Assembly (NCBI GenBank): GCA_024281175.1
Contig: JAMJTW010000026.1
Location: 1 to 35,098, forward strand
From: Candidatus Thiovulum imperiosus
GTDB taxonomy: Bacteria > Campylobacterota > Campylobacteria > Campylobacterales > Thiovulaceae
Direction: 5' to 3'
Length of the DNA: 35,098 nucleotides
Shown: positions 1 to 9,143 of the stretch, in pieces
Layout: each line of letters opens with the position of its first letter
Position numbering within the stretch: position 1 is the stretch's first letter
Position numbers and translations under genes: made by a program
The notes under the pieces: model-generated
Database searches by the model: none
What the model was told of the DNA's origin: nothing
What the model saw: only the letters and a program-made list of their open reading frames with translations

Positions 1-585
1 GAGAGCTACTCCAAAGTAACGGTGTTAAATTCCAAAGAGAGCAGAGAACTTTTAGAACCTTTTCTTATTTGGCAAGAGAAAACATTCTTATTTTTCAAAT
101 ATGCTCAAACTCTAAATGGAAATATCTCTGATGGAGTTATCTCTTCCAAAGAGTCTCGAACTTTTGTTCATGAAATTAGAACAAAAATAGATTTACTTAT
201 AATTGGAGGAAATACAGTTCGAACTGATAGACCAACTCTTGATAGTAGATTGATAAATGGAAAAGCTCCAGATATTCTAATTCTCTCAAAAGAGAAAGAG
301 TTTGATAGAACAATTCCTCTATTTCAAGTTCCAGATAGAAAAGTTTATATAGATAACAACTTGGAAAGAGTTTCTAAGTATAAATTTGTGATGGTAGAGG
401 GTGGATACTCTTTACTAAAAGAGATTTTAAAAGAGATAGATATGCTTCTTCTCTTTATATCTCCAAAACTTAGAGAGTTTCCAAAAGGAGAGTTTTTGGA
501 AAGCGACTTCCAACTTCTTCACTCCAGAAGAGTTGGAGATGATACGCTTCTCTATCTTAAAAAAGATACCGAAGAGTCTTTATAA
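1..585 (+). CDS. ribD: RibD reductase domain, 5'-truncated by window edge
   Basis: C-terminal part of the bifunctional riboflavin enzyme RibD. The reductase domain reduces the ribosyl side chain of 5-amino-6-(5-phosphoribosylamino)uracil with NADPH in riboflavin synthesis. The frame is open from base 1, so the GTG at 22 is internal and not the start; the N-terminal deaminase domain lies outside the window. Visible family features are the YAQTLNGNIS segment at the domain start, the GGNTVRTDRPTLDSR nucleotide-binding stretch, and the late VEGGYSLLKEIL segment that precedes the last strand. It ends convergently with lptE, only 6 bases apart, with a hairpin over the stop codon. The reductase assignment is firm; bifunctionality is assumed from the family because the deaminase part is not visible. 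Confidence 0.88.
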   Translation, partial: ESYSKVTVLNSKESRELLEPFLIWQEKTFLFFKYAQTLNGNISDGVISSKESRTFVHEIRTKIDLLIIGGNTVRTDRPTLDSRLINGKAPDILILSKEKEFDRTIPLFQVPDRKVYIDNNLERVSKYKFVMVEGGYSLLKEILKEIDMLLLFISPKLREFPKGEFLESDFQLLHSRRVGDDTLLYLKKDTEESL

Positions 586-591
586 GACTCT
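573..591. terminator. Bidirectional hairpin between ribD and lptE
   Basis: Perfect 8-bp inverted repeat AGAGTCTT-TAT-AAGACTCT spanning the ribD stop codon and ending one base before the lptE stop. No long T-run follows on either strand, so it is an intrinsic-terminator candidate and not a certain one. Confidence 0.6.
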
Positions 592-1098
592 CTATCTTGT
601 AAACTTGCTTCCTTTATGAGAAAGTTTTGGAATGAGAGTATCTATCGCTTTTAGAGATGCTGATTTGATGGCGTCAAATTTGATAGCCATGGAGATAGAG
701 ACATTTGGTCTAACTGGAAATTCATAAAATCCATTTAGAGTGTAGAAAGAGGTTCTGCTAATTCCATGGATTTTATAGATGTGTCTTGCTTTCAAAACAA
801 CTTCAGTTCGATAGAGAATAACATAACCATCTTCATATTGAAGTGGACGAAATTCAAGAGATTTTAGAGTTAGATAGAGTTCAGAGTCTGCATTTTCTCT
901 ACTTGAGAAGCGAACATCTAATCTTGTTTGAAGAGCCTCTTTCAAGGCGTCTTCAATTAGAAAAGAGTTTTCAGGTTCTTCGATGATTGTTTTTACAGAA
1001 GCGTAAATATTTTCTCCAACAACTTCATGAACATATTGTGATGATGGTTTATATCCAGAACATGCAAAAAGAAATGGAATTAGAAGTATAAATCTCAT
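592..1098 (-). CDS. lptE: LPS-assembly lipoprotein LptE-like
   Basis: A 168-residue lipoprotein of the LptE type. In this family LptE plugs the LptD barrel in the outer membrane and helps insert lipopolysaccharide. The N-terminus is a short signal peptide with lipobox LFAC, Cys13 being the lipidated residue, followed by the GYKPSS motif that characterises LptE-like proteins of Campylobacterota. The remainder is alternating strands and helices with a C-terminal amphipathic helix (IKFDAIKSASLKAIDTLIPKL). Its start overlaps the end of the von Willebrand-A gene by 4 bases (ATGA), which suggests translational coupling. The family is poorly conserved in sequence, so the assignment rests on length, lipobox and the GYKP segment; a generic lipoprotein is the alternative. 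Confidence 0.7.
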   Translation of the reverse strand: MRFILLIPFLFACSGYKPSSQYVHEVVGENIYASVKTIIEEPENSFLIEDALKEALQTRLDVRFSSRENADSELYLTLKSLEFRPLQYEDGYVILYRTEVVLKARHIYKIHGISRTSFYTLNGFYEFPVRPNVSISMAIKFDAIKSASLKAIDTLIPKLSHKGSKFTR

Positions 1099-2663
1099 TG
1101 AAGCAATTTTGCAGTTTCCACAAGTTTTATAAATTCAGCTCTAAGACCATCATTATCTTCTCCTTTCGACTCTTTTGCAATTTCTAAAACTTTTTCATAA
1201 GATAAATTTCCAGAAAATTTAGACTCTTTAAGAAGCATTCCAAAAGAGATAACAGCGGAGGCAAATTGGAAATCTTGAGAAACTACATCTTTGGAGTTTT
1301 GAACAGTGTGAACTATCTCTTTTGAGCTGTTCTCTTCAACTTCTTTATATCTAACTTTTAGAGTCAAAAGTTCTTTGCTATCTTTTAAAGAGATATTTTG
1401 ATATTTCAAACTGCTTGAGAAGTTTCCATCTGACGGTACAATTTCATAAAAAGCTGTAACCTCATCGCCAACTCCAATTTCTCCAGCATCTTTTTTATCA
1501 TCTTTAAAATCTCTATTCTCAAGTTTTCGATTTTCATATCCAATAAGTCGATACTCTGCCACATATTTTGGATTAAACTCAACTTGAATTTTTGTATCCT
1601 TTGCGACTGTATGTAGATTTGAAACTAAATCTTCTGAAAAGATTTTTTTCGCTTCCAAAATAGAGTCGATATAAAAATAGTTTCCATTTCCCTTGTCTGC
1701 TAAAGTCTCAACCATATCATCTCGATAATTTCCCATTCCAACTCCAGCAACTGTTAGAAAAATTCCACTCTCTCTCTTTTTTTCGATGAGGTTCTCCATT
1801 TCGGAAACTGTACCTAAACCAACATTGAAATCTCCATCTGTAATTAGAACTATTCTGTTATTTCCATCAATTTTACTCTTTTCAGCTTCAGAGTATGCTA
1901 ACTCAATTCCACCCTCTCCAAAAGTACTACCCCAAGCCAAAATAGAGTCTATCGCTTCTACAATTTTCTCTTTATCCGAAGTTGCTTTCAATAGAACTGC
2001 TGTTGTACTCGCATAAGTTACAATAGAAACCCTATCTCTACTTTTCAAATTTCTTGTAAGAATTTTCAGAGAGTTTTTAACAATTCTCATTTTACTACTC
2101 ATTGAACCAGAAACATCAATTAGAAAAACAAGATTGTTATCTGGTAGAGTTTCTAACTCTTTTCCCTTAATTCCAATTTTGAGAAGAAGATTTTCAGGTT
2201 TCCAAGGAGCTACTCCAACTTCTGAAAAAACTTTCAAAGTATCCGTACTATTTCTATAATCGTAATCAAAATAGTTCACCATCTCTTCAATTCGAATAGA
2301 GTCTTTTGGAGGTAGAGTATCTCTTCTCAAAAATCTTCGAGTATTTGAGTATGAAGCTGTATCAACATCAATAGAGAAAGTTGAGAGTGGGTCAGTTGAA
2401 ACAGTTTTAAAACTATTTTCAGAAGTGAAATTGTAAGTCTCTCCCCGACTTGAGAAATTTGGAATAGGTCTTGGCAAACCTAAAAGAGGTTTTCTATAAG
2501 AAAGAGGTTGGACTCTAATTCTTGGAGCTACCAAACGCTGTTTTTGAAAGGGTGGAACATAGTGTGGAATAGGGTGAAGTATCTGTTTAGAGATATTTTT
2601 ATCTGTACTATTTGTGTCAGCAAAACTGTATGTAGCTAATAGAATTAGGAGCCACTTTTTCAT
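1095..2663 (-). CDS. Exported von Willebrand factor A domain protein, YfbK-like
   Basis: A 522-residue protein with an N-terminal signal peptide (MKKWLLILLATYSFA). A proline-rich linker follows to about residue 75, then the YfbK-type segment STFSIDVDTASYSNTRRFLR (about 95-115). The VWA domain starts near 176, and its MIDAS motif DVSGSMSS is at about 182-189, with the supporting TYAST and TDGDFNVG segments. The C-terminal ~170 residues match the architecture of E. coli YfbK-like proteins. VWA domains bind ligands through a divalent metal; the partner here is unknown. It is the first gene of a leftward pair with lptE (4-base overlap) and is divergent from the RND transporter with a 50-base gap. 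The architecture is clear; the cellular role is not. Confidence 0.8.
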   Translation of the reverse strand: MKKWLLILLATYSFADTNSTDKNISKQILHPIPHYVPPFQKQRLVAPRIRVQPLSYRKPLLGLPRPIPNFSSRGETYNFTSENSFKTVSTDPLSTFSIDVDTASYSNTRRFLRRDTLPPKDSIRIEEMVNYFDYDYRNSTDTLKVFSEVGVAPWKPENLLLKIGIKGKELETLPDNNLVFLIDVSGSMSSKMRIVKNSLKILTRNLKSRDRVSIVTYASTTAVLLKATSDKEKIVEAIDSILAWGSTFGEGGIELAYSEAEKSKIDGNNRIVLITDGDFNVGLGTVSEMENLIEKKRESGIFLTVAGVGMGNYRDDMVETLADKGNGNYFYIDSILEAKKIFSEDLVSNLHTVAKDTKIQVEFNPKYVAEYRLIGYENRKLENRDFKDDKKDAGEIGVGDEVTAFYEIVPSDGNFSSSLKYQNISLKDSKELLTLKVRYKEVEENSSKEIVHTVQNSKDVVSQDFQFASAVISFGMLLKESKFSGNLSYEKVLEIAKESKGEDNDGLRAEFIKLVETAKLLQ

Positions 2664-2713
2664 ATAAATTCCTTTTTATCCGAATTAAGAGTAATTTTAT
2701 CCAAAGTGAATAG

Positions 2714-5700
2714 ATGGTCAAATTTTTTTTAGAAAATGGTAAATTTAACTACACTCTTTTCCTATTTGTAACAATTTTAGGAATTCTCTCTTATAGTACT
2801 CTGCCCAAGGAGAAGTTCCCAATTATGGATTTAGATAGGGTTCTTATCTCTGGGGGATATGCAAAAACAAGTAATGAACTTCTTGACAAAATTGCTGTTT
2901 CTGAAATTGAGAAAGAGATACAGGGTATTGAGGGTGTCTCTACTGTAAACAGTGTAATTGCAAATGGTTCTTTCTCTATCTCTCTTGAAATAGAAAATGG
3001 TGTGGATAAATCTCAAGTTGCTGATAAGTTGCGAGATGCCGTATCAATTGCATCAAAAAACTTTCCATCAGATATGAATATTCCAACTGTTACGGAAATT
3101 CAGAGACTTTCAGAAGTTATAAAAGTTGGAGTAACCTCATCAGAAATAGAAGAGACTCTATATCGAGTTGATGAGGTTCGGGATAAACTTTTAGCTATTT
3201 CTGGTGTTGGTACTGTTTCTGTCACAGGAGAGAGAGAGGAGTTTCTTAAAATTACAATAGACCCAAAGAAAATTGAACTTTTTGGTCTCTCAATTCCCCA
3301 AGTTGTCTCAGCAATTCAAAACCTTTCACACATCTATCCTCTCGGAAAAGTTGAGGCTCAAGGCTATCACTTTTTTCTTCTTTCAGAAAGTGGAAAGGGA
3401 ATCGAAAGTGCAACTCTAAAATTTGGAGAGAAAGTTATCTCTCTTTCAGATGTTGCAAAAGTTGAAAAAAAGTTTGAAGATGACGCTCAAATTTCTGCTG
3501 TAAATCTACATGAAGCAGTAATTTTTGAGATAAATAAATTTGAAGATGAAAACGCTTTACGAGTAGCTGAAAATGTAAAAGAGTTTGTAAAAAATTGGGA
3601 CGATTCTGAACTGAAACTTTTTCACTTTTTAGATGATTCTGTTTCGATAAGGAATCGACTCAATAATGTTGTTTCAAATATTCTTTTTGGAATGATTCTC
3701 GTATTTTTTGCAATCTATATTCTGATTTCACCGAGAATGGCAGTTGTTGTAACAGTTGGAGTTCCAACAAGTTTTTTTATTGCATTTATATTTCTATTTT
3801 TAGCTGGTTTCTCTCTAAACCTCATCTCACTTTTGGGGCTTCTGATTGCGTTGGGAATTCTTGTTGATGATGCAATCATAGTTTCTGAAAATATTCAGAG
3901 ACATCTGGAGAATGGAGAGTCTCCAATGGAGGCGTCGAGGAAAGGTGCATTGGAAGTTATCACACCTGTAACAATGGCTTCATTAACAACAGTGTTCACA
4001 TTTTTGCCATTACTATTTATGTCAGGACATGCTGGAAATTTTATCATGATGATACCGATAACAGTATCTATTTTAGTTTTAGCTTCCTATCTGGAAAGTT
4101 TTATTTTTCTACCAATTCACTCAAAACATATTTTGAAAAGAAGAGCTAGTGTAAAGAGTTGGAGTGGTGTAAAAAAGGTGTATCGAAAAGTTTTGGAGTT
4201 TCATATAAATTGGAGAAAGACATTTCTAATAACTTTTATAATTGGAATTCCAGTAGCAATGGTACTCTTAATGAAAGCGACAAAATTCCAGTTTTTCCCA
4301 AAAGTTGATATTCCAATTCTCTACATTTCTGGAAAAGTTGATGAGAGTAGCACTTTACGAGAGACTGAAAAAAAAGTAGAAGAGGTTTCAAAAATAGTTT
4401 GGGAAAATAGAGAAAAGTGGGGTATTGCAAATATCTCTTCAGTAACAGGTTTTCGAAGAACAGCAGTTGGAGAGAGGGAGAATGGAGAGAACCTATTTTA
4501 CATCTATCTTGAACTGCATGAACAAGTTCCACAAAATTTTGTTGAGAGATATATAACTCCATACCTCTCTTTTGAGTATGACAATAGTTCAAAAATTCGT
4601 GAAAAGGCGAATAGGGAAATTCTAGCAGAGATTTCTAAAGAGTTGGAAAAGGTGGAAGCAGAAGAGATTTCAGTTTTTACAAAAAGAATTGGAGTGAAAG
4701 TTGATGTTGAGATAGGAGTAATTGCAAAATCGACTGCGGAAATTTTGAATAGTATTTCCACTTTGGAGAGTGAGATTTCAAAAATAGAGGGAGTAACTTC
4801 TATCTCTTCAAACGCCTATCTTGGAGTTGATGAGGTGATTTTGAAAATAAATCCTTATGGGAAAATGCTTGGTATCACAGAAAAGGATATTGCAAATGCA
4901 ATTTCAAATCTCTACCTCTCAAATCAGAAAGGGAATGTTGTTGGAGAACGGGAACTTTTAGAAGTTGTAGTTGAGAGTTCAGATTTAGATAATGTGAATG
5001 CTTTAGGTAGTTTGGAAATTTTGCTGGAAAATGGTACTTCAGTTCGGATTACAGATGTTACAGATTTTGAGTTGAAAAGAAATCTTGAGAGTATCGACAA
5101 ATATGATTTTAAACAGATGAAATCACTATTTGTAAATGTTGATACTAAAATTATTACTGCTGATGAGGTTCTTCATAAATTAGAAGAGACTTTCAAATCT
5201 TTAGAGAAGCAGGGTATTGAATTCGATTTTCTTGGTGAAAAGAAGATGAAAAATGATTTACAAAATGATTTAGGAAATGCCTCAATTTTAGCATTATCTC
5301 TTATTTTCATCTCTCTAATTCTTGTCTTTAAAAGTTTTGGAGCATCTCTACTTGTTATCTCAGTTATTCCATTCTCTCTTCTTGGAGTTCTTGGTGGACA
5401 CCTCATCATGGATTTAAATTTAACAATGCCTGGAATTATTGGAGCCTTTGGTCTTGCTGGAGTTGTTATTAATGACTCGATTGTTATGCTAACCTTTCTT
5501 CAAAAAGCAAAAAATCGTGAAGAGATTTTAGAAAACGCCTCTCAAAGATTTCGCCCAATTGTTCTAACTTCCTTAACAACTCTAATTGGTCTCTCCACCA
5601 TCATATTTTTTATTACAGGACAAGGTCTCATTCTTCAACCAATTGCAGTATCTTTAGGTTTTGGTCTCGCTTGGGGTACAGTTTTAAATCTACTCTACTT

Positions 5701-5764
5701 ACCAGTTATGTACTCTCTAATTAGAAAAGACAATAGCTACCAAAATATGGGAGTTACTACATAG
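2714..5764 (+). CDS. RND-family inner-membrane transporter (AcrB/HAE1-like)
   Basis: A 1016-residue RND permease with the usual duplicated plan: TM1 at the N-terminus, a large periplasmic loop, a TM2-6 bundle (about 315-470), a second loop, and a TM8-12 bundle at the C-terminus. The TM4 proton-relay motif is GILVDDAIIVSEN with the paired aspartates. The equivalent C-terminal segment is GLAGVVINDSIVML, without the lysine of AcrB (GLSAKNA), as in many non-AcrB RND proteins. The porter-domain stretches GIEGVSTVNS and ISGVGTVSVTGE are typical. No membrane-fusion protein or TolC-type channel gene adjoins it, so its partners must be encoded elsewhere. The substrate cannot be read from the sequence. 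It is divergent from the VWA gene and convergent with the LRR gene. Confidence 0.88.
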   Translation: MVKFFLENGKFNYTLFLFVTILGILSYSTLPKEKFPIMDLDRVLISGGYAKTSNELLDKIAVSEIEKEIQGIEGVSTVNSVIANGSFSISLEIENGVDKSQVADKLRDAVSIASKNFPSDMNIPTVTEIQRLSEVIKVGVTSSEIEETLYRVDEVRDKLLAISGVGTVSVTGEREEFLKITIDPKKIELFGLSIPQVVSAIQNLSHIYPLGKVEAQGYHFFLLSESGKGIESATLKFGEKVISLSDVAKVEKKFEDDAQISAVNLHEAVIFEINKFEDENALRVAENVKEFVKNWDDSELKLFHFLDDSVSIRNRLNNVVSNILFGMILVFFAIYILISPRMAVVVTVGVPTSFFIAFIFLFLAGFSLNLISLLGLLIALGILVDDAIIVSENIQRHLENGESPMEASRKGALEVITPVTMASLTTVFTFLPLLFMSGHAGNFIMMIPITVSILVLASYLESFIFLPIHSKHILKRRASVKSWSGVKKVYRKVLEFHINWRKTFLITFIIGIPVAMVLLMKATKFQFFPKVDIPILYISGKVDESSTLRETEKKVEEVSKIVWENREKWGIANISSVTGFRRTAVGERENGENLFYIYLELHEQVPQNFVERYITPYLSFEYDNSSKIREKANREILAEISKELEKVEAEEISVFTKRIGVKVDVEIGVIAKSTAEILNSISTLESEISKIEGVTSISSNAYLGVDEVILKINPYGKMLGITEKDIANAISNLYLSNQKGNVVGERELLEVVVESSDLDNVNALGSLEILLENGTSVRITDVTDFELKRNLESIDKYDFKQMKSLFVNVDTKIITADEVLHKLEETFKSLEKQGIEFDFLGEKKMKNDLQNDLGNASILALSLIFISLILVFKSFGASLLVISVIPFSLLGVLGGHLIMDLNLTMPGIIGAFGLAGVVINDSIVMLTFLQKAKNREEILENASQRFRPIVLTSLTTLIGLSTIIFFITGQGLILQPIAVSLGFGLAWGTVLNLLYLPVMYSLIRKDNSYQNMGVTT

Positions 5765-5785
5765 GATTTCCTCCCTGAACGAACG

Positions 5786-5814
5786 CGAAGAGTCTATCTA
5801 AAAGATACTCTTCG
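5786..5814. terminator. Bidirectional terminator hairpin between RND and LRR genes
   Basis: Stem CGAAGAGT / ACTCTTCG with an inner ATCT-AAA-AGAT stem. It lies in the 72-base gap between two convergent genes. Flanking TTCCT...AGGAA segments may extend it into a longer imperfect hairpin (about 5767-5836). Confidence 0.6.
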
Positions 5815-5836
5815 GTCGCTTCTCTTCCTCAGGAAG

Positions 5837-8719
5837 TTACCATTTAGCTTCAATAAATGTTCTCGGTAATAACTTATCCAATTCACTTTTATCGATTTTT
5901 TTTGAAAGACCTAAATCCAAATCCCGTAAATTTTTTAATTTTCCAATTGAACTTGGAATATATTTGAGATTTAAAGAATTGATAAATCTAAGTTTGTTCA
6001 AATTAGAGAGATTTCCAATAGTTTCTGGAAGTTCTATAATTCTACTTCCTAAAAATAGAATTTTTAAATTTGATAGGTTTCCAATTGTATCAGGAACTCT
6101 TACAAAACTACCGTAGAGTTTCAATTTCTGTAAATTTGATAGATAGCCAATCTCTTTTGGAATATAAGATATATTACCTGAAGAGGAGATAGAGAAACCT
6201 CGTTCCGAAAACTCTCTTGAGTATATCTTTGTTACTTTTTGTAACTCTTCCCAAGTTTTTGGAAGCCCAAGATTGTGTTCGTCAGACCATTTTGATAGAG
6301 CTTGAACTATCTCTTCTTGAGAAGGCTCTTTATCATTTTCTCCAATTGGATTTTGACCAATATTGATTTCAATTTCCAGTTTTGGCACTTCTCTTAACTT
6401 ATTTCCATATAAATTTAGCTCTTTAAGATTTTGCATAGAACTTGGAAATTCTTGTAGAGAGTTACAAGCTAAATTTAAGACTTCCAGCTTCTCTAAATTC
6501 TCAAAAGTCTCTGGAATTTCTGTAATTCTATTGTAAGAAATATCCAATGTTTTCAAGTTTGAGAGATATTCGAGATTTTCTGGAAAAGCTTTGATAGAGT
6601 TGTTTGATAGTTCTAAACTATCCAGTTTACTAGTAAGTTTTGGAAAACTTTTTAAGAAGTTATCTGTTAAATTTAGAATTTTCAAATTTGGTAAAGATAT
6701 TGCAAACTCTATAAGACTATTTTGTCTTAAATCCAACTCTTGAAGAGATTTTAAATTCCCAAGAGAGTCTGGAAGCGATACTATCTTGTTTCCAGCTAAA
6801 TCCAACTCTTGAAGATTTGATAAATTCCCAAGAGAGTCTGGAAGTGAAACTATTCTCGTATCATATCTATCTATACTTTGTATGTTACTAAATTTTAGTT
6901 TTTTAAGATTTTTTAGATACCCAATTGCTTCAGGAATGTAGCTCACCATTTTAGAACCAGAACAGCATTTATAACTACCATCAAGAACTTCTAATTTTTG
7001 CAATTCTTTCCAATCTTTTGGAAGTTCTAAATAGAATTCATCAGACCATCTTAAAAGTGATTTAAAAGCCACTATCTCTTTAGACGAAAGTCCAGTCGTA
7101 TCTAAATCTCGCAAAAGGTCTATTTTTTTTCCATTTATATATAACTCTTCTAAATTTGGGAGATTTTCGATGTAGATTGGAATGGAGTTTGAACTTGAGT
7201 TATAACTAAGGTATTTCAAATTAGAAAGTTTGCCAAGAAACTCTTCTGGAACTATGGTGGAGCTTTCTGATAAATCCAGAACTTCTAAATTTAAAAAATC
7301 TCCAATAAATTCAGGTAGTGATGAGGTTCCTAAATATAGCTTCTTTAAATTCTTAAATTCTTTTAAGTTTTCAGGAAGCGAAGAAAGTTGATATAGATGT
7401 AACTCTTCAATGTTTTTTAAACCCCAAAAACTATCAGGAATAGGAATGCCTTGATACTGAAATTTTGCTTTTTGTAAATTTGTAAGAAGCTCTATATTTT
7501 CAGGAAAGTAACTTACAGTTTCTAACTCTGTTGTCTCTTTTATCTCTTTCCAATTCATTGAAAATCCAAGATTGAATTTGTCTGACCACTTCACAAACTC
7601 CTTTAAACTCTTCACCTCATCAACTGAAAGACCTGTTGTACCTAAGTTGTTCCAAAGAGTTATCTTTCTTGAACCAATATATAGTTCTTGTAAGTTTGGA
7701 AATCCTTCAACTACCTCATCTTCTGTAAATTGAGTATCTTCAGGCAAGTGTAACTTTTCTAAATTCTTAAGGTTTTTCAAAGAATCTGGTAATGCGGGAG
7801 AGTCAAACCAGCTATCATGATATATATATAGCTCTTTTAAATTAGTAAGGTTTCCTATACTTTGAGGTAAAACCACCGTATCCATACTTACTTCAAGAAT
7901 TTCTAAGCTAGACATATCTCCTATAAAGTCTGGGATATCTTTTATTTCTGAGAAATACCCAAGTCTTATTTTCAAGGACTTTAAATTTTTCAGAAAGAGG
8001 ATTTCCTTTGGAATTACTGAAAGTTCTAACTCTTCGACTTTTTGCAACTCCTTCCAATTTGCAGGAAAATTCAACGAGTTATGATTTGAGAAATCTATGA
8101 GTTTTTGAAAAGCATCAATTTCTTCAGAAGATAGTCCCTCTAAACTTTCAGGTCTAATTAGAGTAATGTTTTGAAAACCAACTTTCAACTTTTCTAAATT
8201 TGGAAAGAATGTAAAAATATTTGCTGGAAGATTAAAATCTTCTCCTACTTCCAAAACTTTCAATTTTGGCATCTGCTTTAAAGAGGCTGGAAATTCAGAA
8301 GTCCTATAATGAATTGTTAGATTTAACTCCTCTAAATTCTCAATCTCTTGAATTGCGATTGGCAATTCTTTTAACCGATGGTTTTCTAAACTCACTCTTT
8401 TCAAACTCTTTAAATTTTTTACTGTATCTGGAAGAGGTGTATCAAGACCAGGAAGATTTAACTCCTCTAAATTTGAGAGAAACTCTATCTCTTTTGGAAC
8501 ATATGTAACCCAAAAACCATCTAGCTTTTCAAGACTTCTCATCTCTTCCCAACTTTCTGGAATTTCAGAATTCCAATAAGTTTTAGAGAACCAATCGTTA
8601 AGAGCTTTATAAACTTTCTGCTCTTCTAAGTTGACTTCTACAGACCGCTTTTCAACTTCTAAAACTTGAGCATTTAAGTTCAAAAAACCTAATAACACAA
8701 CAAATAAAATTCTTTTCAT
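5837..8719 (-). CDS. Secreted leucine-rich-repeat protein with five repeated cap modules
   Basis: A 960-residue protein with signal peptide MKRILFVVLLGFLNLNAQ and dozens of bacterial-type LRRs of the form LxxLxxLxLxxNxLxxLPxxIGxLxNL. The LRR array is interrupted five times (near residues 40, 205, 372, 552 and 806) by a related non-LRR module. The pattern is an acidic GLSxxEIxAF-type helix, a W/F-S-[DN]xxxLxxP-like stretch, then WKELQKxxEL leading back into the first LRR strand. A Cys pair (KCC) occurs in the fourth module. There is no C-terminal membrane anchor or sorting signal. LRRs bind proteins or glycans; a surface or extracellular binding role is inferred from the signal peptide. A TATAAT box and AAGG ribosome site precede the ATG. 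A self-contained single-gene unit with bounded flanks. Confidence 0.85.
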   Translation of the reverse strand: MKRILFVVLLGFLNLNAQVLEVEKRSVEVNLEEQKVYKALNDWFSKTYWNSEIPESWEEMRSLEKLDGFWVTYVPKEIEFLSNLEELNLPGLDTPLPDTVKNLKSLKRVSLENHRLKELPIAIQEIENLEELNLTIHYRTSEFPASLKQMPKLKVLEVGEDFNLPANIFTFFPNLEKLKVGFQNITLIRPESLEGLSSEEIDAFQKLIDFSNHNSLNFPANWKELQKVEELELSVIPKEILFLKNLKSLKIRLGYFSEIKDIPDFIGDMSSLEILEVSMDTVVLPQSIGNLTNLKELYIYHDSWFDSPALPDSLKNLKNLEKLHLPEDTQFTEDEVVEGFPNLQELYIGSRKITLWNNLGTTGLSVDEVKSLKEFVKWSDKFNLGFSMNWKEIKETTELETVSYFPENIELLTNLQKAKFQYQGIPIPDSFWGLKNIEELHLYQLSSLPENLKEFKNLKKLYLGTSSLPEFIGDFLNLEVLDLSESSTIVPEEFLGKLSNLKYLSYNSSSNSIPIYIENLPNLEELYINGKKIDLLRDLDTTGLSSKEIVAFKSLLRWSDEFYLELPKDWKELQKLEVLDGSYKCCSGSKMVSYIPEAIGYLKNLKKLKFSNIQSIDRYDTRIVSLPDSLGNLSNLQELDLAGNKIVSLPDSLGNLKSLQELDLRQNSLIEFAISLPNLKILNLTDNFLKSFPKLTSKLDSLELSNNSIKAFPENLEYLSNLKTLDISYNRITEIPETFENLEKLEVLNLACNSLQEFPSSMQNLKELNLYGNKLREVPKLEIEINIGQNPIGENDKEPSQEEIVQALSKWSDEHNLGLPKTWEELQKVTKIYSREFSERGFSISSSGNISYIPKEIGYLSNLQKLKLYGSFVRVPDTIGNLSNLKILFLGSRIIELPETIGNLSNLNKLRFINSLNLKYIPSSIGKLKNLRDLDLGLSKKIDKSELDKLLPRTFIEAKW

Positions 8720-8752
8720 TTACAACCTTTTATTTAAAATGGGTTATTTTTT

Positions 8753-8758
8753 ATTATA
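8753..8758 (-). promoter_or_regulatory. -10 box for the LRR gene
   Basis: On the minus strand a perfect TATAAT lies about 35 bases upstream of the ATG at 8719, followed by the ribosome site AAAGG. No convincing -35 box is seen, as is common in Campylobacterota. Confidence 0.55.
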
Positions 8759-8864
8759 CTGAAATTGATTTCTTTACTAGCCTTGTAATTCGACTTCTTA
8801 TCTCTTGAGAATAACTCTATATTTTTTCCTAAACTATTTTTTATTTGTATATTGAAATAATTGT

Positions 8865-8870
8865 TATAAT
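8865..8870 (+). promoter_or_regulatory. -10 box for oadGAB
   Basis: Perfect TATAAT 28 bases before the oadG ATG, with AAAGG at about 8887-8891 as the ribosome site. This gives a short leader of about 20 bases for the operon. Confidence 0.6.
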
Positions 8871-8897
8871 CTCTAAAACTAAAGATAAAGGTTTCCT

Positions 8898-9143
8898 ATG
8901 GAGGGCAGTTTAGTATCTGAGGGTTTAAAGTTTATGACATTGGGAATGGGAACTGTTTTTATTTTCCTAATTCTGATGATTATAATTTTAAATCTTCAAG
9001 CTTATGTAATAAATAAGTTCTTTCCCCATACAGAGATACCGCATAAGAGAGATGACTCCACTTCTCACAAAGATTTAGACGAAGAGAAGAGAGTGGTCGC
9101 TGCGATTGTTGGGGCAATTTCAAGTTATAGAGGTAGTAAATGA
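8898..9143 (+). CDS. oadG: Oxaloacetate decarboxylase gamma chain
   Basis: An 81-residue small subunit of the Na+-pumping oxaloacetate decarboxylase, which in the family anchors and stabilises the alpha and beta chains. One N-terminal membrane helix (GMGTVFIFLILMIIILNLQAYVI) is followed by a charged cytoplasmic tail ending in EEKRVVAAIVGAISSYRG, the usual OadG layout. It is the first gene of the oadGAB operon, in the same gamma-alpha-beta order known from Klebsiella, and overlaps oadA by 4 bases (ATGA). Size, topology and neighbours agree, so the call is good even though the family is weakly conserved. Confidence 0.85.
   Translation: MEGSLVSEGLKFMTLGMGTVFIFLILMIIILNLQAYVINKFFPHTEIPHKRDDSTSHKDLDEEKRVVAAIVGAISSYRGSK

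Noticed and set aside
5837-8719. Many short regular DNA repeats, possible CRISPR-like array
   Set aside because: They are codon-level repeats of the LRR coding sequence in one intact frame, with no constant repeat plus unique spacers.
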